The notes under the pieces: generated by a model
Database searches by the model: none
Told to the model about the DNA's origin: nothing
What the model saw: only the letters and a program-made list of their open reading frames with translations
Part shown: piece by piece, positions 34,484 to 47,680 of the stretch
Position numbering within the stretch: position 1 is the first letter of the stretch
Layout: each line of letters opens with the position of its first letter
NCBI GenBank assembly: GCA_013397865.1
Contig: VZTI01002345.1
Coordinates: 175,741 to 239,740 of the forward strand
DNA length: 64,000 bases
Direction: 5' to 3'
DNA from: Struthidea cinerea
Taxonomy: Eukaryota > Chordata > Aves > Passeriformes > Corcoracidae
Translations under genes and position numbers: made by a program

Positions 34484-35894
34484 CAACAACAGGAAAATGG
34501 CAGAATTCTATCTGTTTATGGCTAATTTTCAGCAATTTTATTCTTAAGGTGGCTACCTTTTTCCAAGGCAAGAAGAGGATTTTGGAAAGGAGGTGGCACT
34601 GGACAGTGGTAAAGACTTACAAATGAAATATTAGGACAGTTAGGCTTTCCTAACAAGGAAATAAATGAACATTTCTAGGGAGCCTGTGTGAGCTTTCCAA
34701 ATGCTGTGTGTCGATAAATACAGATAGACAGATATAAAGATAATGCTTGAAACTAAGTTTGATGGGTTTTACTGAGATTGCACAGGGTAAAATGAACGCT
34801 ACTTCCCTGGTAGGAATTCAAGTTATACCCTGAAATGGTTGTGTGCTAAAACACCAGGCTACAGACTCAAAATAATACTATAAAGGTGTAGGCAAAGGGA
34901 TTTATTTTGTGCCAAGTAACTAAACTGTGAAGCTTTTCAGAGCAGCAAACCCAGCAGAGACACATCTGCACACAAGAAATAAACCCACCACCCAACCTCT
35001 GGGGCAATTTCCCCTTTCTCCCACCTGAAAGGGGGCGAAGAAAGGAAGAAAACAAACCAAAAAAAAAAACAGATGGAGAGGGGGAAGAACCAGCAGGGAC
35101 ATGAGGCTGCGCAGCAGCACTCAAAGGCAGGCTGGTGCTCGTGCCAGACACGATGTGCTGGTGCTAAATGATGGATGTGGTGCTCTGGGGACAGGGGGGA
35201 CCATCAATCACTGGTGCCACCCCAGTGCTCCGAGCCTGGCACGCAGTGCTGTCCCCCCGGTGCTGCACGAGGCACGTCGCCAAGCATCGCTCCGAGGAGC
35301 AGGGAATCCTTCCCTGTTCCTCCAGGCTCTCCTCAACTCTTACCTAACACCAAAAATTGCCCAGAAGAAGCTGCAGAGAGTAAAGTGAAAGTTCCTCTGG
35401 TAATTCCAGGCAGCTCTGGACAAGTCCTCCCCACACAACTTATCCCTGCCTCTGCCTCCACATTAAATATTCCCCACGTCAATCCAGAGGCTTCTCAGCA
35501 TGGGAGATAAAACATGGGAGGATGAGGGTGTATGAATGAGCTGGACAAAGAGAAAAACTGACTCTAATTACCAGCTGTTACACCGTATTTTCCATTTCTC
35601 CCATCATTTCCAACAGGAACGGCAGAAGAAATCAGGAGATTTCCGGGCAGCTCATCACTCATCACCCCTCAAAGGAACTGCGGTGTTGCAGCAAGAAATA
35701 AAAGCTTCAGCTTTTGAAATCTGCTCCCTCGGTGGTATTCCAGAGATCCCAGCTCATCCCAGCACAGGCAGGATCTGTTTGGATGACCCCAGCCCTGGTG
35801 CCAGCTCTGCACCAGGATATCCTGAGCAACACAGGAACCGAAACCAGGTCAGTGCATTTCGTCTGACGTGAGGTGCATTCCCAGCCCAGAGCCA

Positions 35895-36130
35895 GCTGGC
35901 AAGGGGAGAATTTAGACTGGATATTAGGAAGGAATTGTTCCCTGTGAGAGTGGGCAGGCCCTGGCACAGGGTGCCCAGAGAAGCTGTGGCTGCCCCTGGA
36001 TCCCTGGCAGTGTCCAAGGCCAGGCTGGACAGGTCTTGGAGCAACCTGGGATAGGAGAAGGTGTCCCTGCCCCGAACAAGACGATCTTTAAGGTCCCTTC
36101 CAACACAGACCACTCTGTGTTTCTATGATT
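35895..36130 (+). mobile_element. CR1 LINE fragment, 3' part
   Basis: Plus orientation. GACTGGATATTAGGAAGGAA, GGCACAGGGTGCCCAGAGAA and TGTCCAAGGCCAGGCTGGAC precede the 3' end GATCTTTAAGGTCCCTTCCA and TTTCTATGATT. Confidence 0.93.
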
Positions 36131-37341
36131 ATTTTTACAAAAGCTCTGTGGGTATTCCTGAGTCCTGCCTGCCCACCCAGCCTCCTGCTGGACGCACAAG
36201 CAGAGGACTTCTCAATCATCTTGATTTAGCTCCTGATACAACAGCTCCTCTGGACAGAGAAAAATGTCTCAGGGAGGGAACACCTCTGTGGAATCACCAC
36301 ATCCTCAGTTCCTCGGTCAAGGGGTGACCAGGGATGAGGAAGGAACGCTGCCAGGCAGGGCACAGGCCAGGGGATGCCCGTCTGTCTGTGTTATTTCCCA
36401 GCACAGGAATCCTGGAGCCCCAAATCGAGCTTCCCCAGGCAGCAGCTCCAGCAGCAGGAGCTGCAGAACAGCGCTCCGGGTCAGCCCCAGCCTCCCGGGG
36501 AAGTTCACTGCGGTGAAACAGCTCCGGGGGACAGACATTATCAACACAATTACCTGTCAGCACTGTTTACACTGGAATTTAAACCGCTCCTATCTCTGGC
36601 AGATGAATGTTTTCAGCTGGATACAGCACGGGAGGAAGATTTACCCATTCCCACCCCGCAGTGTGCAAGCAGCAAGACCTTTAATCTGCACCATCTACAG
36701 TGCACAACCGGGCTCCCTTTTTCAAAAGCTATGACAAGAACCATTAAGGAAGCTGTCAGCAACACGAAAAATATTCTGTTTGAGATAGGCTGCACCAAGT
36801 ACAGGTTTCTTGTGACTTCTGTAGCGTGTAGCTTAGCCAGAACTCAGCTGCAGCCGAGGGCTTGGCACCAGGGCAGCCCCACACGCCAAGCAAGCAGAGC
36901 AGAGCACGGCAGAGCTGCGGGAATGCAGCGGGAAGCTGCACAGAGCTTATCTAAAAGGGGAAAAAAGAACCACCCCAGTGCTTTCTGAGGAAGAAGGCAA
37001 CTCAACAACTTCACTTTTAAAGTACTAAAAGCCTTCTGTGTCTCGCTGTCCGATCAGTTAACAGGGGAACTTTAGACACATCAGATAAAAGTGGAAAGGG
37101 TGAATTCCCGACTGGACAACCTGTGCTGGTGCACTGCTGGGACAGGGGCACTGCCCACTGCTCCAGGCTCATGTGCAGCATGGATTTAACACCAGGAAAC
37201 ATCCAGTCCCAGCTGTAAATGAACAGTTCAGGCTCACAAATTCCCTTCCTCCTTGATAATGTGCTCCCTCTGACCTCTGCACAGCAAGCAGCTGCATGAA
37301 CTGCTAATAAAACAATTTAAAGTTTACTGGGGTCTGACATC

Positions 37342-37470
37342 ACGGAATCACTGAGGCTGGAAAAGACCTCCAAGATCACCAAATGCAACCTGTGACCAAT
37401 GCCCACCTTGTCACCAGCCCAGAGCCCTGAGTGCCACCTCCAGACCTTCCTTGGACACCTCCAAGGAAAA
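37342..37470 (-). mobile_element. CR1 LINE fragment, 3' part
   Basis: Minus orientation. It starts CACGGAATCACTGAGGCTGG, then AAAAGACCTCCAAGATCACC, CCCAGAGCCCTGAGTGCCAC and CCTTGGACACCTCCAAGG. Confidence 0.9.
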
Positions 37471-38006
37471 GAAGCAGCACCAAAAACCTTCCAATCCCAA
37501 GTGCTTCCCCACACACCGACAGCCGAGTTCTGTGTGCTTAGAGCAAAGCCAAGTCGGGGTTTGGCTCAGCAGGGTTTAAAACAAAGCCTGGCTTTATGCT
37601 GGCCTGAGCCACGAGAGCGGTGTGGCCAGCGCTGGCCTCTGTCACGCAGCCACAGCCCGGCCACGCGAGGCCACCACAAATTCTGCGCCGGGGAAGTGAC
37701 ACAGGGCCATCTGTTGGACATCTGGGCTGCGTTTAACACACCACGAGTGCTTCCAACATCGGCAAAATTTTCAGGGGAAAAGAAAATAATCAAAGGCAGC
37801 CTTATCTTTCACCCTGCCAGAACGACAAAAAATATTGGGCTGATGGTTTTCTTCAAAGCCTGATGAGGTGTGAGCATGCTGAAAGCCAGCAGGCCCTCGT
37901 GCAGGGCGTGTTTAAACATGGGGCTGAACCTTCTGGAGACCTTCTGGATGATGCCACCAGGGAATTCACTTCATTACAAGTAAACCCAGACTTCATAAAG
38001 TCATTG

Positions 38007-38300
38007 GATGGTTTGGGTTTGGAGGGATCTTAAAACTCATCCCATTCCACCCCCTGCCATGGGCAGGGACACCTTCCACTATCCCAGGTTGCTCCAAGCC
38101 CCAACCTTGGACACTTCCAGGGATGGGGCAGCCACAGCTTCTCTGGGAAATCCATTCCAGGGCCTCCCCACCCTCACAGGAAAGAATTCTTTCCCAATAT
38201 CCCATCTAACCCTGCCCTCTGGCAGTGGGAAGCCACTCCCCGTATCCTGTCACTCCATGCTCTCGCAAAATTCCCTCTCCAGCTCTCTCCGGTTTTTCCC
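38007..38300 (-). mobile_element. CR1 LINE fragment, 3' part
   Basis: Minus orientation. ATGGTTTGGGTTTGGAGGGA is at the left, then CACCTTCCACTATCCCAGGT, GGCAGCCACAGCTTCTCTGG and GGCAGTGGGAAGCCACTCCC. Confidence 0.92.
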
Positions 38301-39493
38301 TCAAGTAAAACTGCTCGGGAGGAGCTCAGGAGCCAGCAGAGTTTTCAGGTCCCATCTCAGCACGGCGTTCATTTGGCTCTGCTGCATTAAACCCTTCCAG
38401 CAAACCCTGAAATCCGGGTAGTTCAAGGTGGGATGCACAGGACAGATGGCCAGCTCCGTGTTCCCAAGGACTGTTTGGCTGGACATGCCACGCTTGCCAG
38501 GTCACTCCCGCCGGCACCGCAGTCACAAATTCCAGGAGGGAAGGAACAAAAAAAAGCCTCCAAGTTGGTGACTGTTTTTACAATGGCCAGTGATTAAATT
38601 AGCTTAGTTAAAGGATCTAACACCATGTCTTGAATTTATTCCAGTGTCGCAGTTATTGGCAGGGATAAAGTTTCACATGAGCCAATTAACTAAATGCACT
38701 ATTACTGTATCTCAGCTGCTTAAGCTCATCAGTTAATTAAGAGCTCAGTGTAAGCTGAAAATAGGAATCTTACCTGTCACACATCCCAAACATACATTAT
38801 CTTAATGATTTAATTTTACACTTCCATATTACGTTCCTCAGGTGCCTGAGGAAAACTGAAAGGCAATTGCTTGGTTTAAAGAGAAGTGAAAGTGAAAGTC
38901 ACATAAACAAACAGATTTATTCTAAGAAATCGGATTTCTCACAATGATACTTGCTGCTTTATTCAGCCCTATCTTACAAGGTAGTTTTTCATGGTAAAGT
39001 TAACATTTCACACTCAGTTTTGAAACTCAACTCCTCTCTGTTCTCCTGGACAGTCATCCCCCAAGAAACTCCAGCACTCACAGCTGGATAAAGCTCAGCA
39101 GCTGGAATTGGGTGTAGGAATACATGACCAACCTCTTGGCCATAAGGAATTCCTACCCTTCAAGTACACATTTTGTTAAGAAATCCATATTTATCCCAGA
39201 GTTTGACACAAGTAATAACAGATAAGGACATCAGTGGATTGCTCAGATCATTAGAAAACAATCTAAGCTAAAATGAAAAATGTCCAAGCCTTTGTTGCAA
39301 CTTGTATAAATACCTGAATGTCTGGTATATCCAGGGGAAAAACAACCCCAAAACAGCCCAATCCTGTAAATGGGAGCACTGAACAAAGCAACCTTAAAAC
39401 TCCATCCTTTCAAGGCTTTTTTATCCCCCTGTGGATGTACTTGGGGAAAAAATAGCCCTGTTACAGCCTCTGGTCAAGGATTATTGATGTAAT

Positions 39494-39668
39494 CAGAGAA
39501 TGGTTTGGGTTGGAAGGGACCTTGAGGGACATCCAGTGCCACCCCCTGCTGCGAGCAAGGACACTGCCACTGTCCCAGGTTGCTCCAAGCTCCATCCAAC
39601 CTGGCCTTGGACACTGCCAGGGATCCAGGGGCAGCCACAGCTTCTCTGGGCACCCTGTGCCAGTGAAT
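39494..39668 (-). mobile_element. CR1 LINE fragment, 3' part
   Basis: Minus orientation. GGTTTGGGTTGGAAGGGACC is followed by CTGTCCCAGGTTGCTCCAAG, GCAGCCACAGCTTCTCTGGG and CACCCTGTGCCAGTG. It marks the left edge of a CR1-free stretch of nearly 8 kb. Confidence 0.93.
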
Positions 39669-41985
39669 CCAACCCTAAGCATTTAAAATCCCCCAAACTG
39701 GGAACATAATCAAGACCTCCTCTTCCTCCCAGCAATGCTGAGCACAGACAGCAACTTCTGCTGCTGTCCGTGAGACGGAAGGACCTTGGAGGAAGCACAG
39801 GAAACTGCCCTCTTCATTTAAATTGCTGAAATGAAGCGAGATTAAAGCAGCCAGAGCCTTTCCACCTTTAGCAAATTAATCTGATCTCTTTCAAAAGTCC
39901 CTGAGCACACGAGGCTTTAGCTCTATTAATGGCCTGAGCGATGCTTGCTCAGTGTTTCCAACACACGACAGCCCTTAAGTAACTTCCTTTCCAAGGCAGG
40001 GATCACAGAATTTGATTGAAAACGCATTTAATTCTCCACAACTCAGGGCAGGCTCAAAACTGGCAGCAGCACGATGATGCTGGCAATGCTCTCAGTTGTG
40101 ACATATCCAGCAAGAGCTGAAGCAGGTCCTGGCCATGGGCTCTGCTTGTCCTTTCTAAAAAGATCCTCACCATAATGCTCAAGGAGCTTATTTCTCCTGT
40201 GTTATCCACTCCAAAGCAAGAGCAGAGCTCTTTGTCAGGCCAGATGCACTTTTCCTACTTTTTCCCATTATTTAAGACACAATTGATGGAATAACAGATT
40301 AAATAAGTGTGTGAAGGTGCTGGACTTGAAAGCATCTGTTAAAAAAACTTCTGAGTTCAAGCAGAACTCTCCGCTATTAGAGGCCCTTCTCACCCCTGCT
40401 CCCCCTTCTGCAAGGGAAAGTAGTTTCAAACTGAAGGATGAGAAGTTTGACTGGTAACGAGAATTATTAAAAAGAGATTCTTATTTCAGGCATCTGAAAA
40501 TAAGAGCCCATCTCTCGCACGGTTTTTCAGGGCAGGTATGATGATTTTGTTTAGGTAAAGGAACTCCTGAAAGCGTTGGGGAAATAAAACCCCAGACATG
40601 GAAACCTGCTGATTGAACTGCAGCAGTTAAAAGAATTCATGAGAATGGCTGGATGCAAGTCCATGGCAAATTCACTAATTACTGTGCCCTAATGAGCAAA
40701 CCATGCCCAGGAAGTGCTGATTCCACAGCTCTGAACAAAGGCACCTCAAAGCCCAGCCCAGCAGAACTGGGGCCACATTTCAGACCTGGGTAAAAGCTGA
40801 GGATGAGCAGGAGAAAAATGCACTAAGAAATGTTCCCATGTGAGCAGCATCCACACAGCTCCCCCATTATCATCATCAAAACTGCCTTTAACACACAATA
40901 ATCTCTGCTGAAATACCTTGATAGGAAATGTTCTGTGAGCAAAAAGGGCTCCTCATTTATTAACCTTCAACATAAACCAAAAAAGTTGGAAAAGAAATGA
41001 TGCAGATCCCTAAACCTGAATTGCACGGCAAGAGTTCCCTCAGCTGCAAAAAATCCCCTGATTAATTCATAATAACGAAATGAGACAGGTGAAGGAAGGA
41101 AGGAAGGGTGAATGCAGCGAGCAGAGAGAAATGCACTTTATCAATGGAAGATGCATTCAGCCTGGAAATTTGGCAGGCAGAGCAATCAGATAGCGACAGA
41201 ATCCTTGAGTAGGCAAACCTGGAAAGAGTTTCAAGACAAGATTAGATCAGTTGGTGGAATTTCTAAGACAGAATATTCTGTTTGACACAGCACTGAAGCA
41301 GAGATACAGAAACCTTTGCTGTCCTGGACTCTGCAGAACTTTGTTTGAAGCTGAATTGTCACTAATTAATAAAACAGGTTGTTAACAGGCTTGATTATCA
41401 GATCAGGATCTCAGCATGCCTCTGGACAGAGCTGCCAAGAGATGTTAAAGCAGGACACTGGCAGGAACCAAAATGCTTCCTCCCCCACCCCCAAATATCT
41501 ACAATATTTCCCTAACTAATGTGAGCTCAATGCAAATGATTAACTCTTGGTAATAAGCTTCCCACCACAGTAAGATAAAATGCTAATGTTGTTCCTTCTC
41601 CAGTCCTGCAGCACACCAATCATCAGAAAAAACATGATCAGAGTCAGAAAGAGTTGCAGTTGCATTCCTAAGACAAAACACCTTCTTTGGGATGGATAAA
41701 GCAGGAAAAATTAATTTCATAAAGGAACCCAAAGCAATATTGTGAAGAAGTTGTGGTAAGCACCAGTTTAAATAAGTTTACTTAAAAATTCTTGAGGAAA
41801 AGCTGCTCCCTGAGAACTGATCGTGACTGATCCAAGGGATGGATGAAGGCTGGGAATAGGGAGTGTTTAGAGCCCACCCACTGCTGTCATGTTAAGGATA
41901 AAAAAGAGAAATTTGGGTTCCTGTTTAAGTGGGTGACTGCATTTTCCCCACTGCTGGGCACCAACACTCCACAAACCAGCAGATT

Positions 41986-42026
41986 ATTTCAATTTTCAAG
42001 CTACCTAAAATTTCAATTTTCAAGCT
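41986..42026. repeat. Short direct repeat, two copies, period 24
   Basis: ATTTCAATTTTCAAGCT occurs exactly at 41986-42002 and at 42010-42026. Confidence 0.95.
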
Positions 42027-43590
42027 GCCAGAGTGACAATTTAATCAAAAGCCATGGCTTCTCCTCCTCACCTTAAACCCAATTCCTACAACACCAATGT
42101 TCAGGAGACTTCGAAAGGGCTCAAAACTTCCCAGGGAGACGAGGCACACACAGCCCCTGAGATTCACCTCTAACAACAGCCAAGAAGAACCTGCTACATT
42201 TTCTAAAGGTTTGTGTTATTTAGGAGAAAAAAAGGATACCCCAAATACAGTTCAAGTGTTTTTAGAGGTTTGCAGGAAAATAATCTCTGTCTACACTGCT
42301 TTAGAAAGTCCCTATTATGAGGCAGAGCTCAAGAACGAAAAGATTATTTACAACTGAAGGATTTTTATTCTGGCACTGCCTTGTAACACCAAACCACAAC
42401 AGCCACGCTCGCTTGTTCTGACAATGCTGCTGCTCCTTTTTTATTCCCAGACGCCAGACTAAAATCATGTATTCCCTGTTCTATTTTGCAGGAGTTTCAG
42501 ATAAAGCCCAAACCCGTGCCTGTAGTATTTCTGGAGCTGTTTTAGTGCTGTATTATCAGCAGAGCAGCTGGATGCACACAAGGAATGCGATTTTTTGGGA
42601 TGCGCTACGGCAGCGATGGGATTTTGCTGTAACATCCATGCTGGGCCATCCAATGTGTGACTGACTGGAAGTGTGTGACTTCAGTCAAGCAATAATCATG
42701 TGGTTTTCTGGTGAAATTCAAGCTTTTTTGGCACCAGAACTACTTTTAGATCTGGCTAAACACACAGTGGAGATCTGTGGATGCAAAAAACACACAAATG
42801 AGCGAGAGAACTCATCTCAAATGAGCATTTAAACCTGTCTCAGGATAATATCCAATACTGATCAGCACTTCACAGAAGGTATTTTTGCTCTAGAAGCAGT
42901 TGTATTTATAGCAACCCATGTGCTTTCAACGAACTTCTGTGGGCACAGAGCAAAAAAAATAAAATCACAAAAAAAAAAAAATCAGTCTGCTACGTGTTCC
43001 ACCGAGCCAAGCCATCAACATGCAGCTCACGAGTGAAATCCAATTCTTAAAAAAAAAAAAGTTTAAATAGCTCTGTGACAGCTTTCCTCTTCTTCAGCCC
43101 TCCAAGTGTTCCCCCTCAGCTGGGACCTGTGATTTCCCACCCGTTTCATGAGCAGGTTTGCTCACTCCAGGCGCTGGGAGGATGGAAATGCCCAGGGAAA
43201 GGGAGACATTGGCTCACCCTCAGCCAGCGGGGCACTGGAATCGTATCCCAGGCAAATCTGGGAATGCTGCTCCTTGGAAGTGGGAAGCACTGGAGTGCTG
43301 AGCTTCAGCTGAACGTGTTTGACTCCTGCTGCCACCAAATACATTCTCCTTGGGAATACATCCAGCCAGGGAAACTGCATCCAGCCTTCGGATAACCGCC
43401 GTGCTTTCCAAGCTACGCCACACTCTGCTTCCCAAAAGCACTTCCCAACTGCTCCTTCCCGTGTCTTCTCACCCTGGAGAGTGGTAACAAGCTGGGAGCA
43501 GCCAGAGCTGTGCTGGGTAGGAACGGGATTTGTATCTGCACCAAAAAATATTGAAAAATACGTCTGCGTGTTCAAAGATTTGAGTGTCCT

Positions 43591-43683
43591 CTTCCAAATG
43601 CTCCTGAGCCTCTCGGAGCATGTCCCCTGTGAGGGGCAGGGATGCAGAGCAACGGCTCCGAGAGGCTCAGGAGCATTTGGAAG
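43591..43683. repeat. Perfect 29-bp inverted repeat (hairpin)
   Basis: Bases 43591-43619 and 43655-43683 are exact reverse complements over all 29 positions, separated by 35 bases. The arm begins CTTCCAAATGCTCCTGAGCC. The spacer contains a smaller CCCCT...AGGGG stem. It would be transcribed within intron 1 of UBTD2. No similarity to a known transposon end was recognised. Confidence 0.97.
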
Positions 43684-45688
43684 CTCAATATTCTGCATTA
43701 AAGACACTCTTTTGCCATACCCAGCTTCTGTGTGCACCAGAGAGGGAGAAAAACACACCCAAACCCACTCTGAAGGCACGAATCCAGCATGTGTGACACA
43801 GGCAGTGCCTGGTGACAGCTCTTCCAGGAAACGCTTTGTGCAGGCAGTGCATGGGAATGAGCCATTTTTCCTGAAATCATTTCCCTTTTCTCCAGCCAGC
43901 CATTATCCTGTGCTTGCTGATGCTCTGCTGCAGGCTCAGGTGCTCCCACAGCAGCGTGAGGCCAAAGAAAACAATTGGTGGAGAGGAGAAAATGGCATTT
44001 GGCAGCTGCAGGTGCCCTCTGCTATTTTGTAGGTGCTCTTTTACAAAGAAACTGTATTTACCCACACAGGCAGGAAATCACAGGAGATGAGAGTTCTGCG
44101 GCAGGGAAATAAAGCAACAAAGTAAATGCCACGGAGAGATTCTTCTGCTGAATCCACAGTGCCCTTCATCACGGCATGGGAGCAGACATGGAGCTTCACG
44201 ACTGAATTTTAAAAATAGAAAGGTAACAAGCTTCCCATCCCAAAGTGCTGTGCTCTGCTTCCGATGCCATTTCAGGCCCTGGGAGTGCTCTCCAAGAGCA
44301 CACAGCTCCTCTGGGAAAAGGTGAAAACTGCCTTCCTCCATAATCTGTTGTCTGAACTAAGAGAATTATTTATAGTTGCTACATTTATTATACATTATTA
44401 TAAACTGGAAGCTGTTACGAGCTATAAAATGTTTATCATTTCAGGGGGATGAAAAGTAATTTATTTATAGAACAGTGCTGGTAACATTAGGCTGAATTTA
44501 TATGTTTTAAGAGTGAACTTTCCCTATTAAACATGTGCAGAGATACCACGCAACCCTCGGCTCTGTGTGATACATTGTCCCATTTTAGCCTCTCGTTTTT
44601 TCCCCCTGGGCAGTACCTGTTCTTGCTGCAAACGACTGAAGCATTTTTCACTGCCATTTGTGAAGTGCCTCTGCTTTCATGTTCGAGAACGTGGGGGAAA
44701 ACCACATGACAGATCATGCAGAAACTCCCCAAATCCCCTCCCTTCCACCTCATCTGCAGCACAAGGATGTCTTTATACACACAAATATATATATAGACAG
44801 ACATATAAAATCCTCCAGCACATCTGAGATTCTCCAGAAGCGAAAAATCAGTGCCCATCTCCTCCCACAAATGGCTTTCAAGCAGGGCTTTGAATTTTCC
44901 TTTTTAAATCCTGTTCACCGAGGAGAGGGGGAGATGGGAAGGGAAAAGGACACTGAGAAAAGGCTGAAGGGAGGAGCTGCTAAAACTGCTCTAACCCACA
45001 ATCCCAGCAGCAAGGATCCCCAGCAATATTTCTGCTTTTAGGAAGGACAATTTCCAAATGTTTTCCATGAGGCCTGAGAGGTCAACTGGATGTGGAGCAG
45101 CTCCTGCAAATTGATAGCATCCCATAATTGCTCCTGCATTTATTACCCGCCGAACCTGCAGTGCCCTTGCATTTCCCAGTGCTGGGAAGTCTCAGGATGA
45201 GACTGATGGCATTTTAAATATTTAAGGTAGTCTAAGAAACTTCAGCCTCATTCAGCATTTAAGAGAGTTTTTCATTTGCTCCCAAGGTGGGGACCAGAAC
45301 AAAAAACACTTCATGCAGTTTTTCCTGCCCCATCTTTTGTCCAGCTCTCATCTGCATTAAACTGAGTGTGCCAGGGTCAGCACAAGGCAGCAAATGCAAA
45401 ATTCAGGCTGCAGCTGAACCTTAACGAAACCACAAGAGGCATTTTCCCTGCACACAGGTCACACAGTGCAGCACCAGCTGACATCCTGTGCTCAGAGGTG
45501 TTTTCCACATCCAGGGCCATGAGCATTCCTGCCCCTATGGGATGCAGCCCTGCAGCATGCTTTGGACCCATCACCTCTTCTGGCATCAATAACTCAGTCT
45601 GAAACACTGAATTACAGTGCAAACACAACCCCCACGTCAGGGGAAACCTTTCTGTTTTCTTAAAAAACAAGAAAACAAACCAACCAAC

Positions 45689-45690
<2 letters not shown>

Positions 45691-45721
<31 letters not shown>

Positions 45722-45755
45722 NNACAAACAAAAAAAAAAAAAAAAAAAAAAAAAC
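45691..45755. repeat. A-rich low-complexity tract with two unresolved bases
   Basis: A run of A with a few C, interrupted by NN at 45722-45723. The unresolved bases probably mark uncertain homopolymer length in the assembly. Confidence 0.95.
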
Positions 45756-47529
45756 CAAAAAAACCCTAACAAAACCGACACTTCATTTACTTCCTAAGTC
45801 GTGGAACATTTCTGTTTTTTCAACTCTAAATTGCCAGACACCACAGAGGCAGCAGATGAAACTGTAACTGAAAACCTCAGAGTGCAACAAAAGTGTTTTA
45901 TTTGACAGTCAGGAACCAGGGTAGTGACTCCAGCTTCTTTAGTCCTCCACAGAACAGGTCACCCCACGCCTTTCCCTCCTGATTTTGGGTGATTGAACCT
46001 CACCACTCATAATCTGAGTCTTGCAAAAGAAGGAAGAGCTCCCAGTAAACCCCACAAACCTCCACCCAAAAGCTCCTGCATGTAGGAAAGGTGAAGGTGA
46101 ACCAAAGGATCCTCCCTGGCTGGGCACCCACACCCAGGAGATGCCTCATGGACACCTCCCTGCTCCATCCTGGCTGCTGGGAGGCACAACTTCCCCCCAA
46201 AAATGCTTTTCCCTTCCCCAGACAGGGATGTCACCAGCTCTGGGAAGGAAAAACCTCCTGGCCACACAGCCGGCTGTGCCTCTGCTCAGGGAACAGCCCG
46301 TGGAAGGAAAAACAAGCAATTCCCATATTTACTGTCAGAGCAGAAGTTGGGAAAGCCAGGCTGTGGGAACACTGACAGGACAAATCTTGCACCAGCCACC
46401 CACAAGAAGTCATTTGGAATCTGGTGGGCAACCATTGGGAGGACCAAGAAGCACCCACCAGCTAATACATCACACTTTCCTGTAGCAATTTGGGCAAAAT
46501 ACCTCATTTTTTAAAAAAATTAGGATTAAGAGAAAAAACCCAACTGAAATATTTGCATCAAAGGAGGCTGAATTTTGAGGCAGCAAAAGCCAAGGTGGCA
46601 AACTGAAAATAATTTGTTTAAATAGCTATCAGACGTTTATACAGAGTCTAGAAAAGAGGATGAAGGTGATTGTTACATCACACCCTCAATTACCACAGTC
46701 CTGTTTTGCTGATAAAGCAGCAAAAACCCATTTATATTCCCTTCTCAATTATGGTCACTTGGCCACAAGTTTTCCACATAATTATATTCTTTCTTTTTTA
46801 GAGGTAACCAGAGCAACTAAGGCCAACTTGACCCTTCTTTGTACCTGCAAGAAAACTCACAGGAATTTGCAAGATTTAACTGCAAGGCAAATCTGTATTT
46901 CAGGCTTCAACTGTATTATAATTTGTGACTCATAAATTATATTATTCAACATTCACATGAGAAATAATAGCTATCATATTACTTGCTGCAATGAGAGTGG
47001 ATGGCTGCTTTGTAGAGTTTATTCAAACTGGCAACTAATAATATTTCCCATTTATCAAAAATCTCCAAAGCACAATGACTGTTCAATTTATTGTATTTAA
47101 CATTCAGTGAAGGAGGATGTTGTTGTTTTCAACACTGCAATCCCAAACAGAGAAATTAAAATAAATCACTTCAGTCTAGAAGCCAAACAAACAATTACAT
47201 GGAGGAACCAGCCAAAAAGGAAACCAAACAGCTTCATTTGCCAGCCCTTATTAACAGCAAAAATAACACCTTATTTCGGTTTCTGAGAGCTCCTTGTTAT
47301 CACCTGGAAAACAAAACTGAGTCTAGAATTTACAAATGGAAAGTGTCACAGCATCAGAATGACATGCCAGGAGATGAATACTTGGGATTGAATTATCAGG
47401 GGTTGTCAGCACTAATTCCCAGGTCCTAATAATCTCCAGGAGGCTGTGGATGCCCAGCCCTAAGGAAGCAGAGTTATTAAAGGCTACTTTTATTCCAAAG
47501 CCCTGATGAAACCCACATATTTCCCACAT

Positions 47530-47680
47530 TTTGTGGAAATCACAGACTCCTTGAGACTGGAAAAGACCTTTAGGATCGTTGCTAACCCAGCACTGCCACC
47601 TCTGAACCATGGTCCCCAGTGCTCCATCCACACACCCTATAAATACATCAGGGATGGAGCAGGAAGGATTTGGAGCAAGT
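47530..47680 (-). mobile_element. CR1 LINE fragment, older subfamily
   Basis: Minus orientation. AATCACAGACTCCTTGAGAC, TGGAAAAGACCTTTAGGATC, AACCCAGCACTGCCACC and GCTCCATCCACACACCCTAT follow the order of a CR1 3' end, but with more divergence than most copies here. Confidence 0.8.

Larger units (their letters stand above)
39669..47529. other. CR1-free, AT-rich part of intron 1
   Basis: About 7.9 kb without any recognisable CR1 fragment, in contrast to the flanks. It contains a perfect 29-bp inverted repeat (43591-43683), a short (GAAG)n run near 41093-41108, a 24-bp-period duplication (41986-42026), a small TA-rich run near 44783-44800 and an A-rich tract (45691-45755). Long open frames around 43.2-44.0 kb on both strands match nothing I know. 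Confidence 0.6.

Noticed and set aside
43162..44032. Open frames of 205 and 237 residues on opposite strands
   Set aside because: No recognisable domain, no conserved start context, and opposite-strand overlap. Part of their extent is the inverted repeat. Treated as chance frames.
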